Notes under the pieces: model-generated
Databases searched by the model: none
What the model saw: only the letters and a program-made list of their open reading frames with translations
What the model was told of the DNA's origin: nothing
Source: Thermoplasmata archaeon
Lineage (GTDB): Archaea > Thermoplasmatota > Thermoplasmata > Methanomassiliicoccales > Methanomethylophilaceae
Length of the DNA stretch: 64,000 nucleotides
Assembly: GCA_015063245.1 (NCBI GenBank)
Contig: SUSV01000001.1
Span: forward strand, 62,001 to 126,000
Direction of reading: 5' to 3'
Translations under genes and position numbers: made by a program
Shown here: positions 43,320 through 51,725 of the stretch, one piece after another
How the letters are laid out: each line of letters opens with the position of its first letter
Numbering within the stretch: position 1 is the stretch's first letter

Positions 43320-44062
43320 GCATCCTGGACGAGACCTACCGCGTGGCATGGGGAGACCTACAGTACATGTGGGGGAACAAGATCGAGGTCCTGCTCTCAT
43401 CTCTGATCGGACCCCTGCTCTATCTCCTCGCATTCGGATTCGGTGTTGGAGGCACGATGGAGGATCCGGACACCTACGTGATGTACATCGTACCCGGAAT
43501 AATCTCGCTCACAACGCTGTCCGCGACGTTCAGCACGGTGTCCATGAAGGTACTGGTCCAGAGGCTGTTCTACATGAGCTTCGACGAGCTGCTCCTGTGC
43601 CCGATACACATAACCTCCATAATCCTCGGAAAGACGGTCCAGGGAATAGTGAGGGCATTCATCAGCTGCACCATACTCCTTGTGGTGGGATGGCTCATCT
43701 CGCCGGAGGTCGTGATCAGCCCGTGGATAATCCTGGCGATCCTTGTTGGAGGGCTCATGTTCTCACTGCTGGGGCTGCTTGCCGGAATCCTCACCAACAA
43801 GACTCAGAACCTGTCACTGTTCTCCAGCATCGTCGTCGTCCCCATGACATTCCTGTGCGGGACGCTGTTCGATGTGGACGTCCTTCCGGATGCTGTAGCG
43901 TATGCAATCTACGTCCTTCCCCTGACGCATCTGAGCAATCTGATGAGGGGCATCATGCTGACGGACTACAGCGTGGGGGTGGACTCGGTCGCTATCATCT
44001 TCATCTACATCGCCGTGATGTTCGGCGCCTGCTATTACATGATAAAGAACAACAAATGCTGA
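43316..44062 (+). CDS. ABC-2 type exporter permease (second copy)
   Basis: A 248-residue six-helix permease, paralogous to the first copy (shared IGPLLYLLAFGFGV, VQRLFYMSFDELLLCP, VVPMTFLCGTLFDVD). ATGA-coupled to its ATPase and in line with the chlI-chlD-CobN operon, which suggests the exported or membrane-moved compound is related to the chelatase product; this is inference from context. Confidence 0.92.
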   Translation: MSILDETYRVAWGDLQYMWGNKIEVLLSSLIGPLLYLLAFGFGVGGTMEDPDTYVMYIVPGIISLTTLSATFSTVSMKVLVQRLFYMSFDELLLCPIHITSIILGKTVQGIVRAFISCTILLVVGWLISPEVVISPWIILAILVGGLMFSLLGLLAGILTNKTQNLSLFSSIVVVPMTFLCGTLFDVDVLPDAVAYAIYVLPLTHLSNLMRGIMLTDYSVGVDSVAIIFIYIAVMFGACYYMIKNNKC

Positions 44063-44072
44063 GGGAATCGCA

Positions 44073-44642
44073 ATGACTGTAGGAGACAAGAAGAAGGTGG
44101 CCGCCGTGCCCAAGGATGACAGGAAGCTCGCTCTGGTCATCGTGGATGTTCAGAAGAAGTTCCTGACCGGCGATAAGGATGCTACCATGGAGACCATCAG
44201 GGAGAACACGCCGCAGATGCTGAATGTCATCTCACGTTTCAGGGAGGCAGGAAGGCCTGTGATCTGGATACTGTACGAGGGCGAGACCTGCGTGCAAGGG
44301 ATCACCGATGATTCCGACATCCTCTTGGACGGTTTCAAGATAGAGGAGGGGGATTCCGTCGTGAGGAAGTATCACATGAACTCGTTCCTCAACACCAACC
44401 TATCGGATGTGATCCGCTCCAAAGGCTGTGACGGGGCCCTGCTGATGGGGATGTACGCTCAGCACTGCGTCATGTCCACATACTGGGGCGCGTTCGACAA
44501 GGACATCTCCCCGTACATGATGGAAGGCTGCCTGATCAGCACCGACAGGAAATACTGCGATCTGGCGATAGAGCTGTGCAAGCACTACACCATGGAGGAG
44601 CTGGAATCCAATCTCAGGGTCAATTCCAAGAAGGCTGCCTGA
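44073..44642 (+). CDS. Isochorismatase/nicotinamidase-family cysteine hydrolase
   Basis: A 189-residue cysteine hydrolase with the full triad: Asp25 (VIVDVQKKF), Lys99 (VVRKYHMNSF) and Cys132 (QHCVMSTYWGA), including the cis-peptide-like turn before Cys. Family members cleave amides or vinyl ethers (nicotinamide, isochorismate, carbamoyl groups). The start is 10 bp after the permease, so it belongs to the chelatase-exporter operon, where it could hydrolyse an amide side chain (speculative). Confidence 0.88.
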   Translation: MTVGDKKKVAAVPKDDRKLALVIVDVQKKFLTGDKDATMETIRENTPQMLNVISRFREAGRPVIWILYEGETCVQGITDDSDILLDGFKIEEGDSVVRKYHMNSFLNTNLSDVIRSKGCDGALLMGMYAQHCVMSTYWGAFDKDISPYMMEGCLISTDRKYCDLAIELCKHYTMEELESNLRVNSKKAA

Positions 44643-45635
44643 TCATCCCTTCTCATGCTTCTCGATGACTTCCCTGTAGAAGTTCTCGATGGCATCCGAC
44701 GGCGAGAGGCCCTGCTCCATCAGGATCTTCTCCGCCTTCAGCTTGATGATGGGGTCTATGCGGGCATTTACCACAGCGCCCCTCTCGAGCTGCTTCTTCC
44801 CGTAGACCACCTCATCGTAGAATATCGCGATGAGGTTCGCATAACCGACCCCTCTGTCCCTGGCGATGGCGCGGATGAGGTCCGTGGTACCGGAACCGTA
44901 CTGCGAGGACTTCTTCTTGCGCTCCGCCAGGAAACCGTATCCGAGGTCTATGGCTACATCCTTCAGCACCTGCTTCCTGGAGTCCATGTCCTTGGGGACC
45001 AGCGCCTCCGGGTCGATCTTCTTCACCTCGTTCAGGACGTTCTTGTCAAGATAGGGATAGATGAGGGTCTTGCGGAAGTACTTGGCGATCTCCTGCTCGC
45101 AGGGGACCGATACGTTGAGCAGCCTCTCAACCCCGGCGTTCTTCAGGAGCTCGAACTCCTCCTCGCTCTGGCCGACGTACTTGGCGCATCCCATGAAGAA
45201 TTCGTCCGCACCCTGTCCGGTGAGAATTATGTTCTCCTTGCACTCCTTGCAGACGCTGAAGAGCTGGAGCTCGTATGAAATGGTGAACGGATCGGACACG
45301 CCGGTGGCGGTGACCATCTCCTTTATGAGGTCCTCGATCACACCTTTGGAGATTTGGACATGAACGAACGGGAGGTCGAGCTTCTTAGAGAGATCCTTGG
45401 CCATGGCGACATCGAACGCATTGGCGGTTCCGCAGGTGTACAGTGTCACGGATTCCGCATACTCCTTGGCGATGGCCGACACAAGCCCGGAATCGAGCCC
45501 GCCCGAGCAGGCTATACCTATCCTTTTGCCCTCTACGTTCCTTCTGATGACGTCGACTATCGAATCCCTCAGTCCGTCCCACATGCCTGAATGATTGGAG
45601 GGGATGTAAATGAAACTATGTCCTGTCGGTTTCAT
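44643..45635 (-). CDS. Asparagine-synthase-like ATP pyrophosphatase with RelB/DinJ-like C-terminus
   Basis: A 330-residue protein. Residues about 15-275 form an N-type ATP-pyrophosphatase domain like the synthetase half of asparagine synthase: PP-loop SGGLDS at 44-49, and ILTGQGADEFFMGCAKY near 175-190. The N-terminal glutaminase domain of AsnB is missing, so ammonia or a partner amidase would supply nitrogen, or a different amidation/adenylation is catalysed. Residues about 286-330 (VVNARIDPIIKLKAEKILM, then GLSPSDAIENFYREV) match the ribbon-helix-helix start of RelB/DinJ antitoxins. Convergent with the isochorismatase-like gene, with no gap. Confidence 0.82.
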   Translation of the reverse strand: MKPTGHSFIYIPSNHSGMWDGLRDSIVDVIRRNVEGKRIGIACSGGLDSGLVSAIAKEYAESVTLYTCGTANAFDVAMAKDLSKKLDLPFVHVQISKGVIEDLIKEMVTATGVSDPFTISYELQLFSVCKECKENIILTGQGADEFFMGCAKYVGQSEEEFELLKNAGVERLLNVSVPCEQEIAKYFRKTLIYPYLDKNVLNEVKKIDPEALVPKDMDSRKQVLKDVAIDLGYGFLAERKKKSSQYGSGTTDLIRAIARDRGVGYANLIAIFYDEVVYGKKQLERGAVVNARIDPIIKLKAEKILMEQGLSPSDAIENFYREVIEKHEKG

Positions 45636-45789
45636 GTTTTTTCGGAATCGAATCCCGAATTTTCATAATCATCAGCAGATACGGGTCCCCATCCCATCCG
45701 CAGGACTGAATGATCGGACAGAAGAATGAAACGATGCTCCGCTCGCCATTTTATTATATACACGTGGCGATGCACATCCAGGTGCACTA

Positions 45790-46893
45790 ATGGGATTCCT
45801 CGATAAGGTCAAGTCCACGGTAGATGATGTTACCGAATCCGTCAGCAGGAAGATCGGTGTCGAGAAATACGACATGAAGATCAAGGACGAGCAGAAGATC
45901 ATCGACAGGACATACACCGAGATCGGAAGGATAGTATCCGAATGCTTCCTCAGAGGGGAGCCTTTCAAAAGGGAGCTGGTGGAGGAGCAGTATCTCATCA
46001 TCCAGGAATCCCAGAGGAGAATCGCGGAATTCAATGCGATGAAGGAGCAGTACGGCACCAAGCAGGAGAAGCCCAAGGAGGAAATCCCGGAGGAGCCCCA
46101 GGCGGAAGCGACCGAGGGGTCTGAAGAGATCTCTCAGCCGGAACCCGATATCGCTGTGCCTACCGAGCCTGCTGTTGAGGAAGCCGCACCGGCAGAGGAA
46201 AAGCCTCCAGTCGAGGAGGAGCCTGTCCAGGAACCTCCTGCAGAGCCTAAGAACGATTTCATGAAGAAGCTGGTCCTGTCCAGGAATGTGAGCAGAGCCC
46301 CTGCAGCGCCCGTATCCGAAGAGGAGACGCCCGCAGAAGGATCCGAAGCTGATTCACAGAGCATCGCCGAGGAGCCGGCGCCTGCCGATGAAGAGCCCTC
46401 GAAGGAAGAGGTCATCGAGGAACCCTTGGAGGACGAAGCCGCTGTCGAGGCGGAGGAGCCTGAGGAAAACGCCGAAGAGATATCTGAGGAGACAGCGTCC
46501 GAAGAGGAACCGATCAAAGAATCATCAGAGGAACCTGAGTCCGAAGAGGAATCGGAGCCTTCTGTGCTAGATGTTCAGGAAGAAGCAGAATCCGAGTCTC
46601 AGGATGAACCCTCCGAGGTCGAGGAGAACATCGAGGAAGAATCTCCGAAGCAGGAGGGGATCGTCGAGGAAAAGACTGAGGAAACCGCCCCGGCTCAAGA
46701 CGAGCAGTCGCCTGCCGAGGAGAATGCAGGGGAACCTGAGGTCGATGAACCCGAAGCTCAGGACGAGCCCCATACGCTAAAGAAACCTCAGGAAGAGGAT
46801 CCCGACAAGGGTGCGGATGCTCCGGAAGAGGGTTCGTTGCTCTCCCGTATCAAGCCCTACAGGTCAGCCAACTATCAGGACAGGGACAATTGA
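45790..46893 (+). CDS. Acidic Glu/Pro-rich protein with N-terminal coiled coil
   Basis: A 367-residue soluble protein. Residues 1-95 are helical and charged (GFLDKVKSTVDDVTESVSRK, then ELVEEQYLIIQESQRRIAEF), resembling a zinc-ribbon-less relative of small archaeal coiled-coil proteins. Residues about 97-345 are a low-complexity tail of Glu, Pro, Ser and Ala in EEP/PAE-type repeats, probably disordered and strongly negative. A short basic end (LLSRIKPYRSANYQDRDN) follows. No catalytic motif. A TATA-like TTATTATATACA lies at 45752-45763. Function unknown. Confidence 0.8.
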   Translation: MGFLDKVKSTVDDVTESVSRKIGVEKYDMKIKDEQKIIDRTYTEIGRIVSECFLRGEPFKRELVEEQYLIIQESQRRIAEFNAMKEQYGTKQEKPKEEIPEEPQAEATEGSEEISQPEPDIAVPTEPAVEEAAPAEEKPPVEEEPVQEPPAEPKNDFMKKLVLSRNVSRAPAAPVSEEETPAEGSEADSQSIAEEPAPADEEPSKEEVIEEPLEDEAAVEAEEPEENAEEISEETASEEEPIKESSEEPESEEESEPSVLDVQEEAESESQDEPSEVEENIEEESPKQEGIVEEKTEETAPAQDEQSPAEENAGEPEVDEPEAQDEPHTLKKPQEEDPDKGADAPEEGSLLSRIKPYRSANYQDRDN

Positions 46894-46978
46894 ACGTCGA
46901 ATGCGGATAGACGTTCCGCAGACGGTGCAATGGAAATGATTATCTCTTATAGTGCCTTACGGAGTAAGGTTACGAAAC

Positions 46979-47422
46979 ATGACCGATTATTCAGTCTATT
47001 TCATTCTGTTGATCCTTTCATCGATCTTGCTGAGGCTGGCACGCATAGGGTACGCGCGCGTCAGGGGCGGCGGCATTATGTCGGTGAACCGCGGGCTGAC
47101 CATGCTCATCCTCCACATCCTTGGCTTCATAGCATTCGGTCTTCTGCTGTACACCTTCCTCGGATTGGAGGACAAGATAACGGTGACCGACTGCATCCTC
47201 ACATCGTTCACCATCTACATCTGCGTCAACACGCTGATCGGCATCTATCTCAGACAGAAGCTGAAGCGCAAGATCATAAAGAAGATCCAGACCGCATGCA
47301 TCAATTATTGCAGGGAATGCGGATATCCGATGGCAGGGGAGTACGACTTCTGCGTCAGATGCGGTGCGAAGTTCAAGACGGCGAATCCTGTGGATACAAT
47401 ATCGGCAGACAATGCTGAATAA
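46979..47422 (+). CDS. Two-helix-pair membrane protein with C-terminal zinc ribbon
   Basis: A 147-residue membrane protein with three hydrophobic stretches (about residues 5-20, 42-62, 70-90) and a cytoplasmic zinc ribbon at the C-terminus (CRECGYPMAG, CVRCGAKF; two Cys-x2-Cys pairs). ATG 46979 is preferred to a GTG at 46952. No family with known function recognised. Confidence 0.75.
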   Translation: MTDYSVYFILLILSSILLRLARIGYARVRGGGIMSVNRGLTMLILHILGFIAFGLLLYTFLGLEDKITVTDCILTSFTIYICVNTLIGIYLRQKLKRKIIKKIQTACINYCRECGYPMAGEYDFCVRCGAKFKTANPVDTISADNAE

Positions 47423-47463
47423 GAAGCGACTATCCATTCGGATAGCTGGTCCATATATATTCA

Positions 47464-47964
47464 ATGGCCGTTAAGCATCCCATGGGATATCTGGAAGACG
47501 CAAAAAAGAGGTTTGACAGGCCGCAGATAATCAGGGCTGTCGGCTCATTCATCGGAATAGGGTTCCTCGGTGTCCTCTATTATTTCTACGATCTCCCGCT
47601 GCTCCTGGCCTCGTTGGGTTCCACGGCGGTGACCCTTTTCGGACTGCCCAAGGCGCCCGCGGCCAAGCCGAGGTCGGCTCTTGTCGGCCAGATCTCCGCT
47701 GCCATCGTCGGATGGTGCACACAATATTTCCTGGGGTCTGAATGGTATGCGGCAGCAGTCGCGGTAACGCTGTCGCTGGTCGTAATGGTCCTTCTCAATG
47801 CGGTGCATCCTCCCGGAGGAGCCACAGCGCTCACGGCTATACTCACGCCTCAGGAATGGACGTTCATCATCGCGCCTATCGCTGTAGGAGTGGCGTTCCT
47901 TGTCCTGGTCGCGTATCTGACCAACAAGGCCTGTGAGAGATATGAGAAGAAGCCTGAGGCCTGA
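47464..47964 (+). CDS. HPP-family membrane protein
   Basis: A 166-residue integral membrane protein with four hydrophobic helices and the defining motif HPPGGATALTAI near 117-128. HPP proteins in plants and cyanobacteria have been linked to nitrite transport; the archaeal role is unknown. A TATA-like run TATATATTC sits directly before the ATG, and the convergent tgtA gene ends 38 bp downstream. Confidence 0.88.
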   Translation: MAVKHPMGYLEDAKKRFDRPQIIRAVGSFIGIGFLGVLYYFYDLPLLLASLGSTAVTLFGLPKAPAAKPRSALVGQISAAIVGWCTQYFLGSEWYAAAVAVTLSLVVMVLLNAVHPPGGATALTAILTPQEWTFIIAPIAVGVAFLVLVAYLTNKACERYEKKPEA

Positions 47965-47990
47965 ATCGTAAAGAAGCGATCGGCCTCAGG
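47953..47990. terminator. Bidirectional hairpin between HPP and arcTGT genes
   Basis: CCTGAGGCC (47953-47961) and GGCCTCAGG (47982-47990) pair perfectly, with an inner ATCG/CGAT pairing. The left arm overlaps the end of the HPP gene; an A/T-rich stretch follows. Confidence 0.55.
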
Positions 47991-48002
47991 ATATTATTAG
48001 AA

Positions 48003-49934
48003 TCATTCGTCGCTGGAACCGGAACGTACCTTCACCGCCATTCCCTTCTTCATCTGCTTTATCTCGAAGGGGATGAGGAATGCGCGTCCGGTCGCGACGG
48101 GGTTGTCATCCTTATCGGTGACGATGACCTCCTCCATCAGACGGATCTCCGGGTCGCAGTCTGTGACGAACTGAGCAAACACGTTCCTTCCGTCTGCTGC
48201 GAAGGGTACGGCATCGTCGGCGATCTGGACCCTCATGTGCGGTTTGGGAACGGCTTTGACGATCCTCTTCGCTCCATCGAGCTTGAGGGTGTAGAGCCCG
48301 TCTCCTGCACGCATCGAAAGCACATGCTCGCCGTCGGATATGACATTCCTGATCTTCCCGGTCTTCCTGCTTGTGACCAGCTCGACGGGCTCCCTGAACA
48401 GGGCATCCGCCGCCTCGATACCGAACTGGTATCTGGCGACCGCCTTCGCCCTGAGCATGTCCGCATTGTATTCCTCGGTCCCGTCATCGGGGATCTGGTC
48501 CTGGAGGATGACCTCCTTGACGTTCATCTTGCTGAGGAACTGGTAGGTGATCCTCTCTGATTCCGTCTCCGTCTCCATATCGGGGATCTGGGGGAAGAGG
48601 GACTGTGCCAGCGGGTAGACCTCGTCGAGCTCTGCAGGGACAGGTCCGAAGGGGGATACGACTATCGGCGTGTACCCTGCTTTCCTAGCCTTATCGAACT
48701 CGTGCTCGTACGGTCTGCTGTACGGCTTCCCGTGCGTGTCGTCGAAGAGGACGACCTTGTCCGTGGGGAGGACGTACCTGGTCCCGAGCCTGTCGAGGTA
48801 TCTCTTGAAGACAGGGCGGCCCCTCGTCTCCGGTCCGGTGTAGAATATGGCGCCGTCGCGGCTGATAGGGTCGTACTGCTCCATGACGTCCTGATAATCC
48901 CTGAGCTTTCTCAGGGCCTCGAGAAGAGCGGGGTGGGACCTGCATCTGAGCTCGGCGAGCTCCCACAGGCGTCCCTCGCGGATGTACCTCCTGACGAGGT
49001 TCAGCTCGTTGACGATCTGATAGAGGTTGTGCTCCGCAATGAGCTTGGTCCTCTTGGACTTGTCCATCTTCCTGAGCTCTTCCAGCGTGTGGCCGCGGCA
49101 TGCGGGGCAGTTGCAGTCCAGGGATTCCATCTCAGCGAGACGGAATGTCCCGTCGACGAACATCATCCTGTCATCGCGGGCGAACTTCGCATATGATGCG
49201 GAATCGAAGAAATCGCATCCCATGAGCGCAGCGAAAGCGAGGATCATGGGGTGTCCCGCACCGAACAGATGGACGGGGCGGTTGGGGTTCAGGCCCTTCT
49301 TGCTGGACATGATGACGTCTACGAGCTCCGCGTACCTGTACTGCTCCATGAGGGGGACGACTCCTCCGATGGGGTGGACGTCGATGTCCATGGTAGCCAT
49401 CCTCCTTGCGCAGTCTTCCCTGAGGTCGGGATAGATGGAACCCTGCGCGACTCCGTTGATCATCATGTCGCCCTTCATATCGCAGGCCTGCTGCGTCCTC
49501 TCGAGGGTGACCTCGATGGATGCGGCGGTCTCCTCCTTCGTCCAGTAGGGCTCCGTGAAGATGTCGAGAACGGTTCCTATGTCGGTGCCGATGGATTTCT
49601 GGAACTCCACGATCTCCTCGTTGGTAAGTTCGACCTCACCGTACATATGGCTCTGGAACGTACCGGAATCGGTCATGATGATCCCGGGGAAGTCAAGCAT
49701 CTCATGGAGTCCCATGGACTGGGCCTTCTCCTTCAGGTCGGGGGTGTTCTTGATGATGTACGAGTTCGTGATAAGGGACTTGAATCCGAACGTGTCGTAG
49801 AGCTCCCTCGCGGGTACGGTGTTGATCTTAGGATTGATGACCGGGAACAACGCCGGCGTCTCCATCGTACGGCCTGATTTGGTTGTGAATTTTCCGATGC
49901 GGGCGAGCCCGTCCCTTCTGATGATCTCGAACAT
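48003..49934 (-). CDS. tgtA: tRNA-guanine(15) transglycosylase (ArcTGT)
   Basis: A 643-residue archaeal TGT that exchanges G15 of tRNA for preQ0, the step before ArcS. Seen: catalytic-domain motifs METPALFPVINPKINT and MTDSGTFQSHMYGEV with the nucleophile-region Asp, zinc site CNCPACRGH near 281-289, central domains C1/C2, and a C-terminal PUA domain (about 565-643). Length is typical of the archaeal enzyme. Confidence 0.96.
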   Translation of the reverse strand: MFEIIRRDGLARIGKFTTKSGRTMETPALFPVINPKINTVPARELYDTFGFKSLITNSYIIKNTPDLKEKAQSMGLHEMLDFPGIIMTDSGTFQSHMYGEVELTNEEIVEFQKSIGTDIGTVLDIFTEPYWTKEETAASIEVTLERTQQACDMKGDMMINGVAQGSIYPDLREDCARRMATMDIDVHPIGGVVPLMEQYRYAELVDVIMSSKKGLNPNRPVHLFGAGHPMILAFAALMGCDFFDSASYAKFARDDRMMFVDGTFRLAEMESLDCNCPACRGHTLEELRKMDKSKRTKLIAEHNLYQIVNELNLVRRYIREGRLWELAELRCRSHPALLEALRKLRDYQDVMEQYDPISRDGAIFYTGPETRGRPVFKRYLDRLGTRYVLPTDKVVLFDDTHGKPYSRPYEHEFDKARKAGYTPIVVSPFGPVPAELDEVYPLAQSLFPQIPDMETETESERITYQFLSKMNVKEVILQDQIPDDGTEEYNADMLRAKAVARYQFGIEAADALFREPVELVTSRKTGKIRNVISDGEHVLSMRAGDGLYTLKLDGAKRIVKAVPKPHMRVQIADDAVPFAADGRNVFAQFVTDCDPEIRLMEEVIVTDKDDNPVATGRAFLIPFEIKQMKKGMAVKVRSGSSDE

Positions 49935-50038
49935 TGTTCAAAGGATGGGGATGTCGTAATAATATGTTGGCATCGCGCGGATGCTTAAAAGGAGATGAAA
50001 ATAGGTTGGAGGATGGTGTCGGCCATCCTCAGGGATGA

Positions 50039-50440
50039 TCACTGTGCGTTCAGTTCCTTCTGCCTCTCGTCGGCGTAGACCTTGGCGATCGCGTTCTTCA
50101 TGATGGTGTCGGGAACGTCTTCAACGTACCTCTCCTTCCAATCAAGGGTCGGACGTCCGAAGAGGACCTTGGAGGGCTTGCCGTGGTCGCAGCTCTCCTC
50201 GACATCGAGGTGCCTGATCTCGAGGCCTTCGATGATATCCTTGATGGTCCTGTTGTTTATCAGGACGGTGTTCTCGCCCTCGGCGATGATCGTCTCCTTG
50301 AACGAGCAGGGTATATCCCCGGACTTCATCTCATGGATGAGTCCCTGGATGTAGGACTTCATCTTCCCGGTGGTCGTCCGTCTGATGGTGGGGTCATCGA
50401 TCTCATTCTCGGTGTGGATGTATTCGATATCGATCATCAT
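50039..50440 (-). CDS. Hypothetical protein (DUF2703-like)
   Basis: A 133-residue protein. A middle section (ENTVLINNRTIKDIIEGLEI, then DVEESCDHGKPSKVLFGR) recalls DUF2703 proteins, small thioredoxin-fold-like families of unknown role, but the CxxC motif of that fold is absent here (single Cys near 45 and 84). Assignment is tentative. It is divergent from thiM across 92 bp. Confidence 0.6.
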   Translation of the reverse strand: MMIDIEYIHTENEIDDPTIRRTTTGKMKSYIQGLIHEMKSGDIPCSFKETIIAEGENTVLINNRTIKDIIEGLEIRHLDVEESCDHGKPSKVLFGRPTLDWKERYVEDVPDTIMKNAIAKVYADERQKELNAQ

Positions 50441-50532
50441 GGCGAGTGGATATGAATAGGATAGAAAAAAGGATAGGTTCTGACGTTCGTATCCAGCGAA
50501 TCATTATTTACTAAATCATATGATGGTGAATC

Positions 50533-51327
50533 ATGGTTTCCAGTTATGCGGAATTCATGGACAAGGTTCGTGAGGTGCACCCGCTCGTGCACCACATAAC
50601 CAATTATGTGACTGTAAACGACTGTGCTAACATCTGCATATGCTCCGGAGGCGCTCCCGTTATGACAGACGAGGCCAAGGATGTCAGAGGGATGGTACCG
50701 ATCGCCAGTGCAGTGGTCATCAACATGGGTACACTCAACGAGCGTACCGTCAAATCGATGCTCATCGCAGGGAAGATCGCGAAGGAGAAAGGGATCCCGG
50801 TGATCTTCGATGCAGTGGGCGCGGGAGCTACGGGCTACCGTAACGAAGTCGCGAAGGACATAATCAAGACAGTCAAGCCCGACGTCATCAAGGGAAATGA
50901 TGGGGAGATATCCTTCCTCTCGGGAATCGAGGGAGGGGTCAGGGGCGTGGACGCCACCTCGACATCCGGCGACATGGGTTTGCTGGTGAAGGATCTGGCA
51001 CAGAGGCACGGATGTGTAGTAGTATCCACCGGAAAGATCGATCACGTCTCCGATGGGGATGTCGTCTACGAGCTGTCCAACGGTACGGACCTCGAGTCCG
51101 CAGTGTCGGGAACAGGATGCATGCTGTCCTCCGTCCTTGGATCATACGCAGGGGCCAACGGGGTCTCCGCGGAGGCCATGGTCGCAGGAATAACCGCATT
51201 CAACATCGCTGCAGAGAAATCGGCGGCGGACGCCAAGGGTCCCGGCTCGTTCAAGGTCGGACTCTTCGACAACCTCTTCAACCTCAGGAACGAGGATCTG
51301 AAGGATGCAAAGGTAAAACAGCTCTGA
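50533..51327 (+). CDS. thiM: Hydroxyethylthiazole kinase
   Basis: A 264-residue ThiM that phosphorylates 4-methyl-5-hydroxyethylthiazole for thiamine salvage. Seen: VHHITNYVTVNDCANICICS near the N-terminus, DAVGAGATGYRNE near 96-108, and SGTGCMLSSVLGSYAG near 194-209 with the catalytic Cys of the anion hole. A TATA-like TTTACTAAAT sits near 50505. No TPP riboswitch sequence was seen in the leader. Ends 1 bp from convergent pth2. Confidence 0.96.
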   Translation: MVSSYAEFMDKVREVHPLVHHITNYVTVNDCANICICSGGAPVMTDEAKDVRGMVPIASAVVINMGTLNERTVKSMLIAGKIAKEKGIPVIFDAVGAGATGYRNEVAKDIIKTVKPDVIKGNDGEISFLSGIEGGVRGVDATSTSGDMGLLVKDLAQRHGCVVVSTGKIDHVSDGDVVYELSNGTDLESAVSGTGCMLSSVLGSYAGANGVSAEAMVAGITAFNIAAEKSAADAKGPGSFKVGLFDNLFNLRNEDLKDAKVKQL

Positions 51328-51708
51328 TCAGAGCATCTTGAGCTCGCCGGTTATCTTGTCGAGCTCGCTGACAGGCGCAGGTCCCAACCCCATGCATGTC
51401 GTCGTGCCGGGGGCGATCTGCGTCCTGCCAGCATCCGTTATGACAGCGATATGGATCCCGGAGCTGCTGGCGATCTTGCGGTACTCGTCAAGCTCCTCCA
51501 TGGAGTCCACTCTGAGAACGATCTTGGCCTGACCCGAGCTGTGCCAGGCATCGAAGGCTTTCTTGTTCTTCTTCTCTGCGAAGAGGGCGCACTCAACCGC
51601 CGCATGGGCGACCTGGGCAGCAATCTTGCCTTTGCCCATCTTGAGATCGTTCCTGACTAGGACGACGAGCTTGTACTCCTCACTGGGTTTCGAGAATGTG
51701 AAAGCCAT
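51328..51708 (-). CDS. pth2: Peptidyl-tRNA hydrolase, archaeal/eukaryotic type
   Basis: A 126-residue Pth2 that frees tRNA from stalled peptidyl-tRNA. Seen: KLVVLVRNDLKMGKGKIAAQ, VAHAAVECAL, and ITDAGRTQIAPGTTTCMGLG near 90-109, which hold the conserved Lys, His/Asp and Thr residues of the family. Length typical. Confidence 0.96.
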   Translation of the reverse strand: MAFTFSKPSEEYKLVVLVRNDLKMGKGKIAAQVAHAAVECALFAEKKNKKAFDAWHSSGQAKIVLRVDSMEELDEYRKIASSSGIHIAVITDAGRTQIAPGTTTCMGLGPAPVSELDKITGELKML

Positions 51709-51725
51709 GATGACACCGACCCATC

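Noticed and set aside
50443-50532. TPP riboswitch before thiM
   Set aside because: No conserved CTGAGA-type core and only about 90 bp; a TATA-like element close to the ATG leaves no room for an aptamer.
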